Notes under the pieces: model-generated | The model's input: only the letters and a program-made list of their open reading frames with translations | Told to the model about the DNA's origin: nothing | The model's database searches: none | Position numbers and translations under genes: made by a program | Assembly: GCA_950295325.1 (NCBI GenBank) | Contig: OX485805.1 | Coordinates: 3,286,501-3,350,500 of the forward strand | From: Polytrichum commune | Lineage: Eukaryota; Streptophyta; Polytrichopsida; Polytrichales; Polytrichaceae | Direction of reading: 5' to 3' | DNA: 64,000 nt | In this document: positions 47,179 to 58,780 of the stretch, piece by piece | How positions within the stretch are numbered: position 1 is the first letter of the stretch | Layout: the number at the start of each line of letters is the position of its first letter

Positions 47179-48960
47179 TATATATTATTCTCCAGCGGTA
47201 GATGTTATATTCGCGTATGAATAAATGAAAAGGTTCAAACTGGTCTCTTCCTTTGATAACATGTTGCATTTCTTGATCTTCAGATATTGATTAAATTCCT
47301 CTGTGAGTGATTGTGATTGTGGCCAATAGGAATGATATATTTTAATGGCCAACAAATAATTCATCTGGTACTTTTAGAAAGACACGCAAAATGTAGACTA
47401 AAATGCATGCCACATATACACCAACTAGTTTACCTCATAAACACATTGTATTTTTTTTGCTCCACATGCAACAATATCCATGAAACTAATCAGAGCTACC
47501 ATTAGAACATGTGTTGAAAATGTAATGGGCATGAGCAAGAACATAATATGTTTGAAAGATGCAAATACATAGACCGCATAAAAAATTATGATGAACAAAA
47601 TATGTCATTTATTATTCAATCGTTTCCTACGTATGATCCAATACAAAAGGATTTGAGGATGGGTCTCATTATATTATAACTACGACCTGCTTCACTTTTA
47701 TATTGTCGAATGAGTTGTTATTCTTTCCTATCCGCTAAATGTTTTTTGGCCGTATTATACATTATTGCCATGTCAAAATGTTCCAAAAAAGGGTAAAATT
47801 TTTTTGCATCTTCTCTCATTCGAAGATGAGGGCTTTGGGCATGTTGTCGATACCTATTTTGTGGTCGTATGGACTGTCCAACATAAACACATCCATTGTC
47901 TTTGCAAAAAACGAATGTCTATAAACATGTAAACAACCAAAAACTAAATAATTGATTCTAAAAAAGGTGAATATTACGTGAGATGTAGGTAAGTATAGAC
48001 ACTTATGATCGCCTCATGTTTTTTGAACGAGATGTCGAAGGAGCGTGATTTTGTAGTATAAACAATAAGTATGGATTTTAAAATAAAAATATGGAAGGTA
48101 TGGCACTTAATGTTCAGATATTCGAACAAATAGCATCAACCCTTGCAAAGGCATAATGGCTCTGCTGAGTTGGCTATATAACTGTTGACATGAAGGTTAT
48201 GTAGATAGTAACAACACATTGAATGTTGTACTTATCTGAACTTGGAAATTTTCACCATGCACATGATGATGCTTCCGGAGTTTAATTGATGAACCCCTGT
48301 GAATACTACCAAAGAACGCTCTTTCTCTCCTTCAAGCTGTATTTTTTCTTTTGTACTCAATACATTTTAAGAGGAGGAGATTGCAATTGTTTGAACACCT
48401 GCTACCCATTAGTAAGTGTGAGTAGAATTGTTTCCGTGGAATTTCTTGAGGGTTGGAATTTTTCGCATAGTGAGCTTTCTGCTGTTTGATTAATTACCCT
48501 AGATTCTAAGTAATTGACATATCCAATATTTGATATTTGCATTTTCTCTTGTTGTGCTAAAGAGTTTGGTTGAGCTCTTGGTTATATGAGAACAAGCAAC
48601 TTCTCTGCTCATGTAATGAGTGCCTGATTTTTGTGAATCTTGTGGTTCTTACAATCTACAAGGATGTAGCGGATATCAATTGCCTTGTTCTCTCATTTTC
48701 ACAATGTGCAGTCAAGTAGTTTCTGACCATACTCATTTGACGCTTGAAGACGAGATAACGAATTCAATACATTAAGCTACATGAGTACAAATTACCTTCA
48801 CTAGAAATGTCACGGTAGCTACAACTTCAGGTTTTCAGGATGTTACATGCCTTAGCCTAATTAAGCATGTTGTGATGAAGGGCTCTCCGCATTTTGAAAG
48901 GTTGGTTTCTAGATTGGTACTTCCCAACATGAAGGATTTTTGAATTGAAATTTCTACTTA
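46275..48960. other. Intergenic, no gene recognised
   Basis: 46275-46560 may still be remnants of the preceding small gene (short frames with FVRQFQGEDNGEE). The rest is AT-rich with scattered short frames and one TTA microsatellite. Confidence 0.35.
47134..47174. repeat. TTA trinucleotide microsatellite
   Basis: About thirteen uninterrupted ATT units, followed by TATATATTA-type sequence. The isoleucine run in the overlapping frame is only this repeat. Confidence 0.92.
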
Positions 48961-49850
48961 GTTCTCCTTAGATGAATTTCACTTTCATTTAAACCTATGC
49001 AAGGTACTAGAGCTATGTACTTAACAATGCTTGCACCCGTGGGGCCGGTGGAGGGCTACACCTCGTCTATGAGAGAACTCTTAATAAGAGAAGTGAGTCT
49101 TAAAAACTTTTAGCTTTGCACCCACTTACGGTAGGATCTGAAACACACAATTGGTGCAAGATGATTAGCAAATTCAAATCATGCCGTAGTCACTTTCGTC
49201 ATTATTTTCAGAGCTCATATGAACTTCCTATTCATGATCAAAGTGAATATTCTTTGAGTTAATAAATGATTATATAGGTACCCTCAAGTACGTTGACTAG
49301 TACATTTAGGATAGTTAACAAGTTTTGAGCACATAGTCCAATCTTTTTTTTCTTTCCAACACATGTCTTTTTGGTGTTTGCGCTTAGATGTACACCTAAC
49401 CATACACCACTCAAATATAGGTGTCCATTTAAGATCAAAGCCCGAATTAGGCACATCCCCCATACTTGGAAGGATTAGTGTAACTAAATCGAGGTCAAAA
49501 AATTGGTTTGAAACCTTGTGTGGCTGCAAAGAAGGGAGAAACCACTAACACGCCTCTCAAAGAGCAAAACTTGCTTAGACTTGTGTGTCATTCTGCCCAA
49601 CTATCTTCCTCTATTTTATCAATTTCTCTTTAGTGCATTAGAGCCTTGTCTCCATTATATAAAGGCCTTGAGGTTATTTTAGTGGATTAGACCAATCACA
49701 AACACGGATTCACGCATGTCATGTCAGACCCCCAAATTAATTGGCCTTGGCTCCCCATGTAAAGCGGCCCTTAGCGCCAAAGCAAGGTCCCCATGATACA
49801 TGAAATCTCTATTATTTAGAAAGAGTAAGTCCGCATGAGGCTTGACAATG
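48961..49850. repeat. Dispersed repeat P (copy 3)
   Basis: The longest direct copy. It runs from AATTTCACTTTCATTTAAAC through GCACCCACTTACGGTAGGAT and AGCACATAGTCCAATC to AAGCAAGGTCCCCATGA. The minus strand of 49284-49529 is an 81-codon frame with FEWCMVRCTSKRKHQKDMCW. It runs straight into repeat X (49860 on). Confidence 0.65.
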
Positions 49851-50208
49851 TTAGGAAAATAAAGTTATTACAAAGTATGAACTAACGTGTGTGTAGAAAG
49901 GTGTATTATTTGAGGCATGAGCGTACATAGTATACATATGGGAGAGGTATTTTTTCCCCTCTAGTGTGTTCATTCAAAAAGGTTAGTAACAATTTTGGAG
50001 TTTAGGTAGATGTACAACAGGGGTCCGTACGGTTTAGGAAAGTAATTTGATAGTTGATGTGTTGGTATCATCTAATTGACCGTTTTTATCCATTATTGTC
50101 ATATAGTAATTGTCCCCATTGACTTTTTATATGTTACAAAGGCCTATTTACTTCATGATTTGTAATATGTGCATGTTGTGACGGCATTTATCACATTAAT
50201 TTTTTTTT

Positions 50209-50227
50209 AAACCCTAAACCCTAAACC
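50209..50227. repeat. Interstitial telomere-like repeat at a deletion junction
   Basis: AAACCCTAAACCCTAAACC, two and a half units of the plant telomere motif, lies exactly where copy X (38101-38530) has about 430 bp that are missing here. Confidence 0.8.
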
Positions 50228-50313
50228 ATCATTCTCCGGAACTACTATTCATAACATCACCATTCACCAAAAGTATTAGCTTTATTCATCCTAACAATGT
50301 TCACTTTGCATAT

Positions 50314-52584
50314 ATGTGAGCCCAAGATTTTGCTCACATGTGGACTTGGCTTAAAAAATAGCAAAACCTTAGAATTAGCATTTGCTTGAGTTAGTTAGAA
50401 GGATCAAAAAGATTAGAAGCTTCAAAGTTTAGATAGAATTGCATTAAGGGTTTCAAGTTTAGGAATAATTAAAGGAAAACAACCAAAAATAAGTAAGTAG
50501 TTTCATTTGGGGTTTAAGTATGTGAAAGGCCAAGTGGCTAGAGGCCAAGGTTATTGTTCATTTTGGGGTGGGGGTCCTCTCGAATGTGGATGACGCTCTA
50601 GAGGCAGAAAACAAGGGAGATGGCGGAGGCGCTGCTGGGGTGTGCACCGGACTCTTGGTGTGCGGCTTGCAAGGCTGGGGGATGCTCTCGGAAGGACGTC
50701 GGTGCTTTCGGGTGAGTTGCCAGTGGTAGGGAATGTGCGGAAGGGAGGGAGAATGTGAGAAGAGGGTGGTGGGCGGAGGTGAGGCCTGGTCGCAGCTTCA
50801 ATCTGCAGCTTGGGGAATGTGAATTTTCAATGACCAGATGTAGGGGGATGAGGTAGAAAGGCGAAGCGAAGGTAGCAGAGGAGGCGGTTTGGAGAGAGAA
50901 AAAACGGCGACTTGCGGAAGGAGCTCTGCTTAGGCAGAAATCCCCTTCGAGTTGAGCGAGACAAAATTGCAGAGGATGGAGATGGTTGCTTGAGGGTGAG
51001 CAACTCTATGGGAGTTGTGGAAGCTCCAATGCCGTAGAAGACAAGAGTGCTGGAATAGGTGAATTCACAGTGCGGCGAAGGACTGAGTTGCGAGGCGGGG
51101 TAGCAGTAAGGTGGAGTGGAGTGAGTAGTGTGGGTGGCAGCGATGGAGGAGTTCCTGGAGCGAACCGAGAGGGAAGAAATAAGTTGGGCAGCAGTGGCTC
51201 ACGTGAAGAGGAGACAAGATGCGCTAGTGCCCTAGATTCAAACAGCTACGAGGCCCCAAATGCTCACATGGAGTGCCTAAGAAACTAGGGAGGGTTGTTC
51301 AAATTCGGTGATGAGAGCACGAGATGGCAGTTCTCTCGGACAGTCGTCCGAGCATTCCTCTGTAAGCTCTTCGAGTTCATGTCTGATGTTAGCATTGGCA
51401 TTACAGTGTTTCGGATGTCTTTACTAATACTGAGGCCGAGCGATGGAAGAGTGAGCGCATGGTTTGCCTCTCCACATGCCGCATTGTGTTGAGATGCCTC
51501 GTGACGGAGGTATGCAAGCAATGACACAGTAGATGTCAGCACTTGGCCACTCGACAACAACCTGTAACCAAAGACTGCTGCCTCCAGCAGATCTGGGAAC
51601 TACATCCCAATTGCAGAACTCAATTGAACGTCAAGTCAACACTTCCAGCGTCGTCGACTAAGACCCCCTGGACTCCGATTTTGAGGTAGAGATTACACCT
51701 ACAGTCTAATAAAATTCTAAATTGCCTCTGAAGGGGGCATTGCACGTCTGTTGGACAGCCCTGAGGGCAGATTCTCGGCAACTGTCGGTAGCCTAGGGAG
51801 GTGTTGATGTTGGTGCGCAAGGAAAAGGTGGAACGAAGATAATTTGGTCGGCTCATGCCGAGGAGGGAATGTTGTCGAGCTGGGGAGTGAAGGTGAAGGT
51901 GAAGGTGACAACGCTTGCGGCCGCTAATTCCATGTGAGTTGACTCTCGAATAGTGGAAGGAGAAACAGGGTTGAATCTTGAATATCGGGACTTGGAAGAG
52001 TTACCTGCATGGAATGGGGTTGTGTTCAAATGCCGGATTTTGCTGAGACAGGAGAAGTCATTGTGTTTAAGGGGAGTCGGGAGAGCTCCAGTGCATGGCA
52101 GGCCAAGGAAGGAAGGTCTAGCAGAGGGGTGGCTGATTGGAGCTAAATGCCATGCCTGGAAGCAAGCGGAGCCTGAACTTGGAATTAGTAGCTGGTGGAT
52201 GGTAGATGGTAGGAAGTGTTTATTTGGGTGGTGTGAATTGATTAGTTGATTTGTAGTGGGAAGGTTGGCTAAGCCGACTGTTTAACTCGGCGTTGGTTTA
52301 ACCCAAACTTAGGATAACTCATTTTGGTAGGGTTTAGGGTTTAAGTGTGGTGTGTTGAAGACTTAATAGGTGAGGGTGTTTGGCAATACCCACAAGGGAG
52401 AAGAGCATTTCTAAATGCTCGTAACCTTGTTTCATTTTGAGTAAAGTTGTGTGTGTGACATTCGTATTGTTGGAGCATTGGTGTTGCGTTCCAATGGCTA
52501 AGTAAGGTCAATCAAATACATGTAAGTTGTAGGCTTCCACCCGGACTACAACGCATAAGGGTGGAGATTTAGGGCTGAAAATAT
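50314..52584 (+). mobile_element. LTR-like element L3 (TGTGAGCCC family)
   Basis: TGTGAGCCCAAGATTTTGCT starts at 50315 and the family 3' motif CACCCGGACTACAACGCATA lies near 52540. CATAT flanks it at 50309-50313 and 52585-52589, with one extra A at the left end and a changed right end. Copy X supplies the empty site. The interior is GC-rich at 50580-51700, with ORFs (50986-51288, 51285-51560) that have no family signature. TAGGGTTTAGGGTTTAAG near 52330 is telomere-like. No retrotransposon protein is seen in about 2.27 kb. Confidence 0.65.
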
Positions 52585-53479
52585 CATATTTTTTAAATCG
52601 CTTTACAAACACCTTAGAGCACGTCCTAATTGGAATAATTAGTGTACTATTCTACCCTCCATTCAACACATGAGGCAAATATTGTGGACTACATCTAAAA
52701 TACGTTCACATTGAATAAATCATGCATTACATGTTGATGGTGATTAAGAATTATTACCATATTTATTTAATTTAAATGGAATATAAACTTATTCCTAGAC
52801 TATAAAGTTTCAATCATTACAGTTGCTCCCTTCATTTTAGTCTTTTGGGATATCATGGGTCACACTTTTGAGCTGCTCATGGTAAATTTACAATAATCTG
52901 TAACACTGTAGACCCATCACACAATATTTATCAAACTTCATTGTGGGTTTCATCAACATACACTTGCTTCAAAAAAGCCAACCATGAAACAACCTAAGCA
53001 GCTAGGAATGCAAAATCAATCCCGGTAGGTTTGTGATTCCAACTCCCAACCTCAAAAAGTACTGAGAAAGTGCATCTTTCATAACAAGTGTGAGTAATCG
53101 TGAATGTATGAAAGGGGTATTAATATGAATGTTGTCGTATTCTGTAGATATATGCTACATAAATTGTAGCTTGTAGTTATGTACATGTATGAAGGATCTT
53201 TAGAAAGTATGCAACACTTGTACTTGCATGGTTGTGTCACAAGACTTTATGGGATAAATATTTAATGTTGGATGAAACTAGGACGAGCAAATCTCTCATT
53301 TCTTTATCTCATCCTTGTATGTATGGAAGAGGCAATATTAGGGTTTTGGGAGGGGTCGTTAAGTTGAGAACGAGGGCACTTCTTGCAAGAGGAATGGATT
53401 GCCCATGTTTTGTGTCAAGCCCATCTCTTTGAGGTGGGCCCTAGGACCACTTTACATTATGGCCAAGGTTGTGATCATG

Positions 53480-54042
53480 CACGGGTAGGTCACTTAGTGC
53501 ATTTTAAAAACGACGTGCGGCATAATATAGAGAGGATTAAAATCATTTGAAATAAAAATTATAAAGGAATTCCAAATAATGAAGGGGCCATTAAATGTAG
53601 ACAATCCCATTATAAGTAAGTTAGATGGACATAAAATGTGGGCCATTATTTTTTTGTAAAATTAATATAGGGGCTGAAGATAAGGATCCTAGAAGGTATG
53701 TTTTGTATGTTTGCTATGGTCTCCTATGTGTTTTCTTCATAACTTTGTTTGCAATGATATTATTGTTTGCACCCTTCTTTGTTTCCATGGTTTCCCTTAA
53801 CACTCGTCAATGCGTTAGGAAGTAGATTAGCTTTTATTACTTAAAAGGAATATAGAGTACAAAAAATTGCAATGACTTGGACAATATAAGTAATGGAAGG
53901 GTGCAAACAAATGGGCCATTTTTGAAATTTAAGTAATTATAGGGAGGCTTTAATTCAGCCCTTGAAGGTAAATAGCCCCAAAACAGAAAAAACCCCCAGC
54001 CGCACGTGGTGCACAAAAATGCCTTAGAGTGACCTACCCGTG
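53480..54042. mobile_element. TIR element with exact 8-bp duplication TGATCATG
   Basis: The left end is CACGGGTAGGTCACTTAG. The right end, reverse-complemented, is CACGGGTAGGTCACTCTA. The arms stay similar for about 40 bp (to ACGTGCGG). TGATCATG flanks it at 53472-53479 and 54043-54050. The 563-bp interior lacks a transposase. The 8-bp duplication suggests a hAT-like superfamily. Confidence 0.8.
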
Positions 54043-54050
54043 TGATCATG

Positions 54051-54885
54051 AAATCACGAGGGCCCTTGAAACTCGTATGGAAGTTGTAAAATAACTTTAT
54101 GATATTTCTACCTCTTCGCGGATGTGCAAGAGAAACTTTATGCCACCATGTATGGTAACATTGGTGACTTTCATATATACATCATATAACATACTCGAAC
54201 CTTGGCGTTTAAATGTGATCCATTGATGGACATTGTTGCTACACTAATTATCCCAAATGTTTCACTCCGAGATGACCCTAAAGTACTGGATGAATGTGGA
54301 GAGGTATCCAAAACCAAATGGAGTGGTTGGTAGTTTCATTCCATGCACTAGAAGGAATCATGTCCAAATCGACCCTCCTCTGCGGTAATGGCAGGGTCTG
54401 TGTCCACTGCCATTCTGACTAAAACACGCAGTTTAACTGCCGGCACCACTACAATTTGGGTATATGTCAGCAAATGTTGGGTGTAACTTGGTTTAGATGG
54501 GTGACGGTTGCGATGTCAACCTGGACGGTTGACTGCCACCGTTTTGGTAGCCTTTGGGTGGCGTTCTTTGTGCATCGGTGTAGATAGGTTTTTAGATTGG
54601 GTTCCAATTAAGAAAACCACACAGGGAAGGCCAAATGAGTGTCAGGTGTTGCATCTAGGGATCACCATTGAGTTAATTGATAGATTACAAGAGAATTAAG
54701 ATGTATTTAGGACAACAAACACAGGGAAAAAGACTTCTAGAATGAGTTTTAGGATTGATTTAATTAAGGTTGAGGGTCACTCACAGCAGTACATGCAATT
54801 GATCAGTCACTCCCTCACAACCCACTCTCATCAGTAACATCACTCTTATAATGTGTTTTGCAATTCAGGGAGTCACAGCTCAGCC
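54051..54885. other. Intergenic, no feature recognised
   Basis: No gene, RNA or delimited repeat. A 63-codon frame at 54508-54699 has no family signature. Confidence 0.35.
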
Positions 54886-55400
54886 ATAGACATTTGAGTA
54901 CGCCATAGTCTCAGAAACCCAAGGCAAAAACTCCTTGAGGTGAACCATAGTCTCTTCAGTAAAGTAGCCAAGTATCGAAAGGCCACACCACAGTCAGTAA
55001 GGATATTATGTTCACAATTGACTCCTCCTATGGTTAAGTGATGGATTTAATTAAATTAGTTATAGACCACAGTAATGAATTATTTCCTTAGTCAGTTTTA
55101 GACTTAACACTATCTCAATGGAATTGAATGCATTAAAATAAATTATTAAAATTAACAAAAGTCTAACGTGTGACAGAAACCTAGTGACCGAGTCTAAGCG
55201 AAGCGAACTGAACCGGACCGGGACCGTAAGAGTCTAATCGGTAGGACCATAGTCTGCACGGCACGGCCATAGTCTAGTCACCAATAACAGTCACAAGTAA
55301 CCAGTGTCAAGTCACGTCTCATAGAGAGGGCCATAGTCTTAGTATCCAGTAACCAGTAACAAGTAGCCAGTAACTAGTAACCAGTAACCAAGTCAGCGTC
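54886..55400. repeat. Cluster of CCATAGTCT and CAGTAACC motifs
   Basis: CCATAGTCT occurs at about 54905, 54946, 55245, 55265 and 55331, with a near match at 54894. A short-period array of AGTAACCAGTAAC-type units fills about 55335-55395. Spacing of the first motif is irregular, so this is not a simple tandem array. Confidence 0.6.
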
Positions 55401-57240
55401 TTGTTCTCGGCTAAGGAGCAGGCTGCTCCTCCTTTTATGCTTGCCTTTGAGTGCTCCCCCTAACGATATGGGTTAAATACCCACGCTTCTCCCGCGACTC
55501 CTTCCTTTTCAGTCTTCACTCCCGCGCGCGCGACTTCCTCTCCGATCGGCCACATCTACGCTTTTCGTTCCCCCTCTTCGCAATTGGCGACAAGTTTATC
55601 ACAGCAACACTTCTTCCTTTGAATGCATTTGAGCTTATCCACATCATTATGGTGAGTAATCACTACACCGATTCCGTGCATCAGACAAAGTGCTTCGACA
55701 GAACAATCTTCGCACTCTCTCTCAAGGTGATAATTGCTACTACCACTTAGCAAACTCCATCGCGGCAAACTTTCAGAGCCTCATTACACCTACTCACTCG
55801 ACACTTAATTCAGTAGTGATTTCCACCGACGAATCTCTACTCTGAAAACATAACGTTGTTATCCGTTTGGAGTTACAGACAAACTCTGTGTGGACAGGTA
55901 TTTTCCTTCACTCAAATAGCACCTTAGTTATCAAATGAGTATGTTATCTAAGGATTTGACTTCAAGATATCTTCTATACTGAATTCATCTCGAGTAATCT
56001 CCACTACTCTCTTCCCTTTGGCTGATGAGTTTTCGACACTGGATTTTCATTCTGATCGAGAGTTCGACTTCAATCATTCACGGTAAGTTAACCACGACCA
56101 TCACAACCATGAAAGGAAGGGGGTTTGCTCACTGAAATAAGTTCTTGCATTCAATTAAGACACTTATCACCTCAGGCGTCCAGACACACTTACTTATTTG
56201 GCTTGGAGTCTCCTGATTAAATTTACAGAATTAAGACATAAAGTGGCTCTCACGGAATTTCACATTCCTCATTCCACTCATGCACATAGATAAGCCCAAA
56301 GGATATAATATGGTTAAACTGCTTCGCACAGTTTCACCTCAGACAATCACAAGACAAAGGTAAATAGAATTCACTTCTTTCACCGATGTTTGATTTCAAC
56401 TTGCACCTGTATAGGAATTTCCAAAGAGAAGACAGGATGTTTCTCAAACTTCTACCCTGAATTCACATCAGATAGAGTGGGATTAATCCAATCAATTCTC
56501 ATGGCCGAATACACACTGAAGGGACAAATTTCACATTCACCCGATGACGACATGATGAGTTCACAATGCGAACTTACATTTCCATTACCGGGAGTGAATC
56601 ATAAGACACGATTTACAATCTTCAATAGGCTTCACGCCAAGAGTAATTAAACAAGGTAGACTCCAGCAACTGTAGAGAGATTGTCTCTCCCTTCCCGAGA
56701 GGACCACTACCAATCAATCACGTTGGAATTTCACATTCAAACCCGGTGACTGATAGACTTTCACCATTGAAATCACACGACAATTAATTTACTTCTTTCA
56801 CAGAAGTAAGACGTCGCAACTTCACTCTGGATTCTTCCCGAAACCAGGAAATATACTCTGACTCAATTAATTCACAACGTATACCCACACAACAAATTCA
56901 ATCTTCTCACATAGAATTGACAAAATAGCTTCACGCTTATATTATGTAGAGTAAAATGTACATTCAAAAGGGCTTCACACCCAAGTTAGACTCGCTCAAA
57001 AACTGCAAGACGAGGGAGACTCTCTTTTCGAGAGGAACTCCCTTCTCCTCCCCCTCTTCTCCTCTATATCCCCTGAACTAGCTTCCTTGCCTCTTGGGGC
57101 CAGATTTCATAAGTCTCTTCGACTTGGTCACATGTCTATTGCCCTGCCCAAAAGACTCTTCCTCTTGGAACTGTTTCATATGAACTAAATGTCTCACCCT
57201 TAGCTCATTTCGGATAATTGATCACTAATAACTTACTTTA
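55401..57240. other. Unusual TTCAC-rich stretch without a gene
   Basis: TTCACATTC and TTCACTTC-type strings are dense. A block near 56640-56710 (GAGAGATTGTCTCTCCC, CGAGAGGA) recurs in diverged form near 56970-57045 (GGGAGACTCTCTTTTCGAGA). Both can form short hairpins. It could be an LTR or an internal non-coding part of an unidentified retroelement. Confidence 0.35.
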
Positions 57241-57932
57241 GTGTCCATTTCACATTGCAAGTGTCGATATGAATTCACATCCTATCAAAATCCTAAAATG
57301 ACTATTCTGAGACCAAAAAGTTGTACCACAATCGGGTTTGGGTTTTGGGCATAGGGTTGCAAGCGGATTGGCGTTCATCGGTTGCACAATGCACTGCCGA
57401 GGGTGGCCACCATATGTGGGTGGCTTGGCACCCGTGTTGGGTGTCATTGGCGCCCCCCGGGGCATTTGTATATTGGCCATTTCCTCTCCTTTCCCTTGAT
57501 GGGCTTGTACTCTCCTAGGGTGTCTGCTACCTAAGCATAACCCGAATTTCCCAAGTGAACGGGTTTTTGCACAAACATGAAGTATTGTTCAATGCAAAAC
57601 CCTAATGTGGGAGGGAACAACATTTGTCTTTACACACAGAAGCTTTGATCGTGACCCTGGTTGCCTCATATTTGTGGGTCTAGACCACAATGGGAGATGG
57701 CGACTGCAAGCCCACTGATAACTGCAATCGCCATGACCATGGGGGGGACTCGCATCCGCAATGCGCCTCCTCGACATCAAGAACCACGCTCCATGCGCAA
57801 GTCCGTGGTTTAAGGGCGTTCCCTGCACACACAGAGGTCGCTCGCACAATTGCTTCCATGCGCAACATGTGTGGAACCCATGGGCGTGCGATTGTTGTAA
57901 GTGCCGTCGATACAGGTGGAGCTTCCATGGTT

Positions 57933-58275
57933 CTCGGGGGGGGGGGGAATGTGTTAAAAAGTTAAGGATATAGGTGTGAACAACCACTATTTTATAGGGG
58001 GGTATTACTTTCAATTTTTTTTTTTTTTTCACATGCTATCATTATGTAATTTTCTACTTTGGGTTAATAGAAAATGGCTTGCATTACTTATAATTCCCAA
58101 ATTACCTATTATTCCATACCCTATAGTACTTTAAAGATGTCCAGTGCCATTTTTGATACCCTATATTAATCTTAAGTCCATTTATAATTTTTTGCCCCCA
58201 TGTTTCAAAAATACCCTATCATTTGTTCGCAAGTATATTGCTACTCCAACCAATGACTACCCCCCCCCCCACGAG
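57933..58275. mobile_element. G-tract TIR element, copy 4
   Basis: It starts CTCGGGGGGG, and the other end, reverse-complemented, is CTCGTGGGGGGGGG followed by TAGTCATTGG. CCATGGTT flanks it at 57925-57932 and 58276-58283, an exact 8-bp duplication. The 343 bp match copy 2 (23981-24320) nearly end to end in the opposite orientation. Confidence 0.86.
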
Positions 58276-58780
58276 CCATGGTTTAGGGCTATTCATGTCG
58301 GCACGCCGCAACTTCGATTCAGAATTGAACCGCGGGATTCTCTTTTTGGTTGTGTAGGTCACGTGCTTTCATATATTGCGGTGGTTTAGGTTTGTGTGAT
58401 TTTTTCACATGTTCCATACCGGAGTTCGATTTTGTATTGGCATCTTTGGATTCTGAACACTATCATTTGTGGTTTTAATTTTTTGCTTTTCAATTATTGT
58501 TGCACGGCACATCCGTCCATAGATTGTTGTCGGAATTATGATTTGGCATGAACCATCTATCATCTAGCTCCTCACATCTTCGCACAATCTTGTGCGAGGT
58601 CCAGTCCATTGCCACTCATTGTGCCCTTGGCACAAGAAATTTCCCGAAAAAAAACGGCGTTTCAATTGGGCCAATGTGTCTTCAAAGCCAACATATGCGG
58701 ACTAGGCAACCAATTCCCCACGTCACGCTCATTCAGGATTATCAACACATAATTTCGTCCTTGGTGTTCGACATGCCGTT

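Larger units (their letters stand above)
49860..53420. repeat. Dispersed repeat X (paralogue of 37776-39440), interrupted by L3
   Basis: Outer parts (49860-50313 and 52590-53420) match 37776-39440 in order. Relative to that copy, about 430 bp is missing at 50208, where telomere-like repeats sit, and L3 is inserted at 50314. Confidence 0.7.

Noticed and set aside
47093-47220. Poly-isoleucine ORF
   Set aside because: It is the TTA microsatellite read in frame.
50986-51560. ORFs in the GC-rich middle of L3
   Set aside because: Overlapping frames on both strands, Gly/Ser/Arg-rich, no retrotransposon motif. Composition alone explains them.
50208-52345. Telomere-like motifs at 50209 and about 52330 as the two ends of one insertion
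   Set aside because: The first lies outside L3 (which starts at 50314), while the second lies inside it. Paralogue comparison gives different boundaries.
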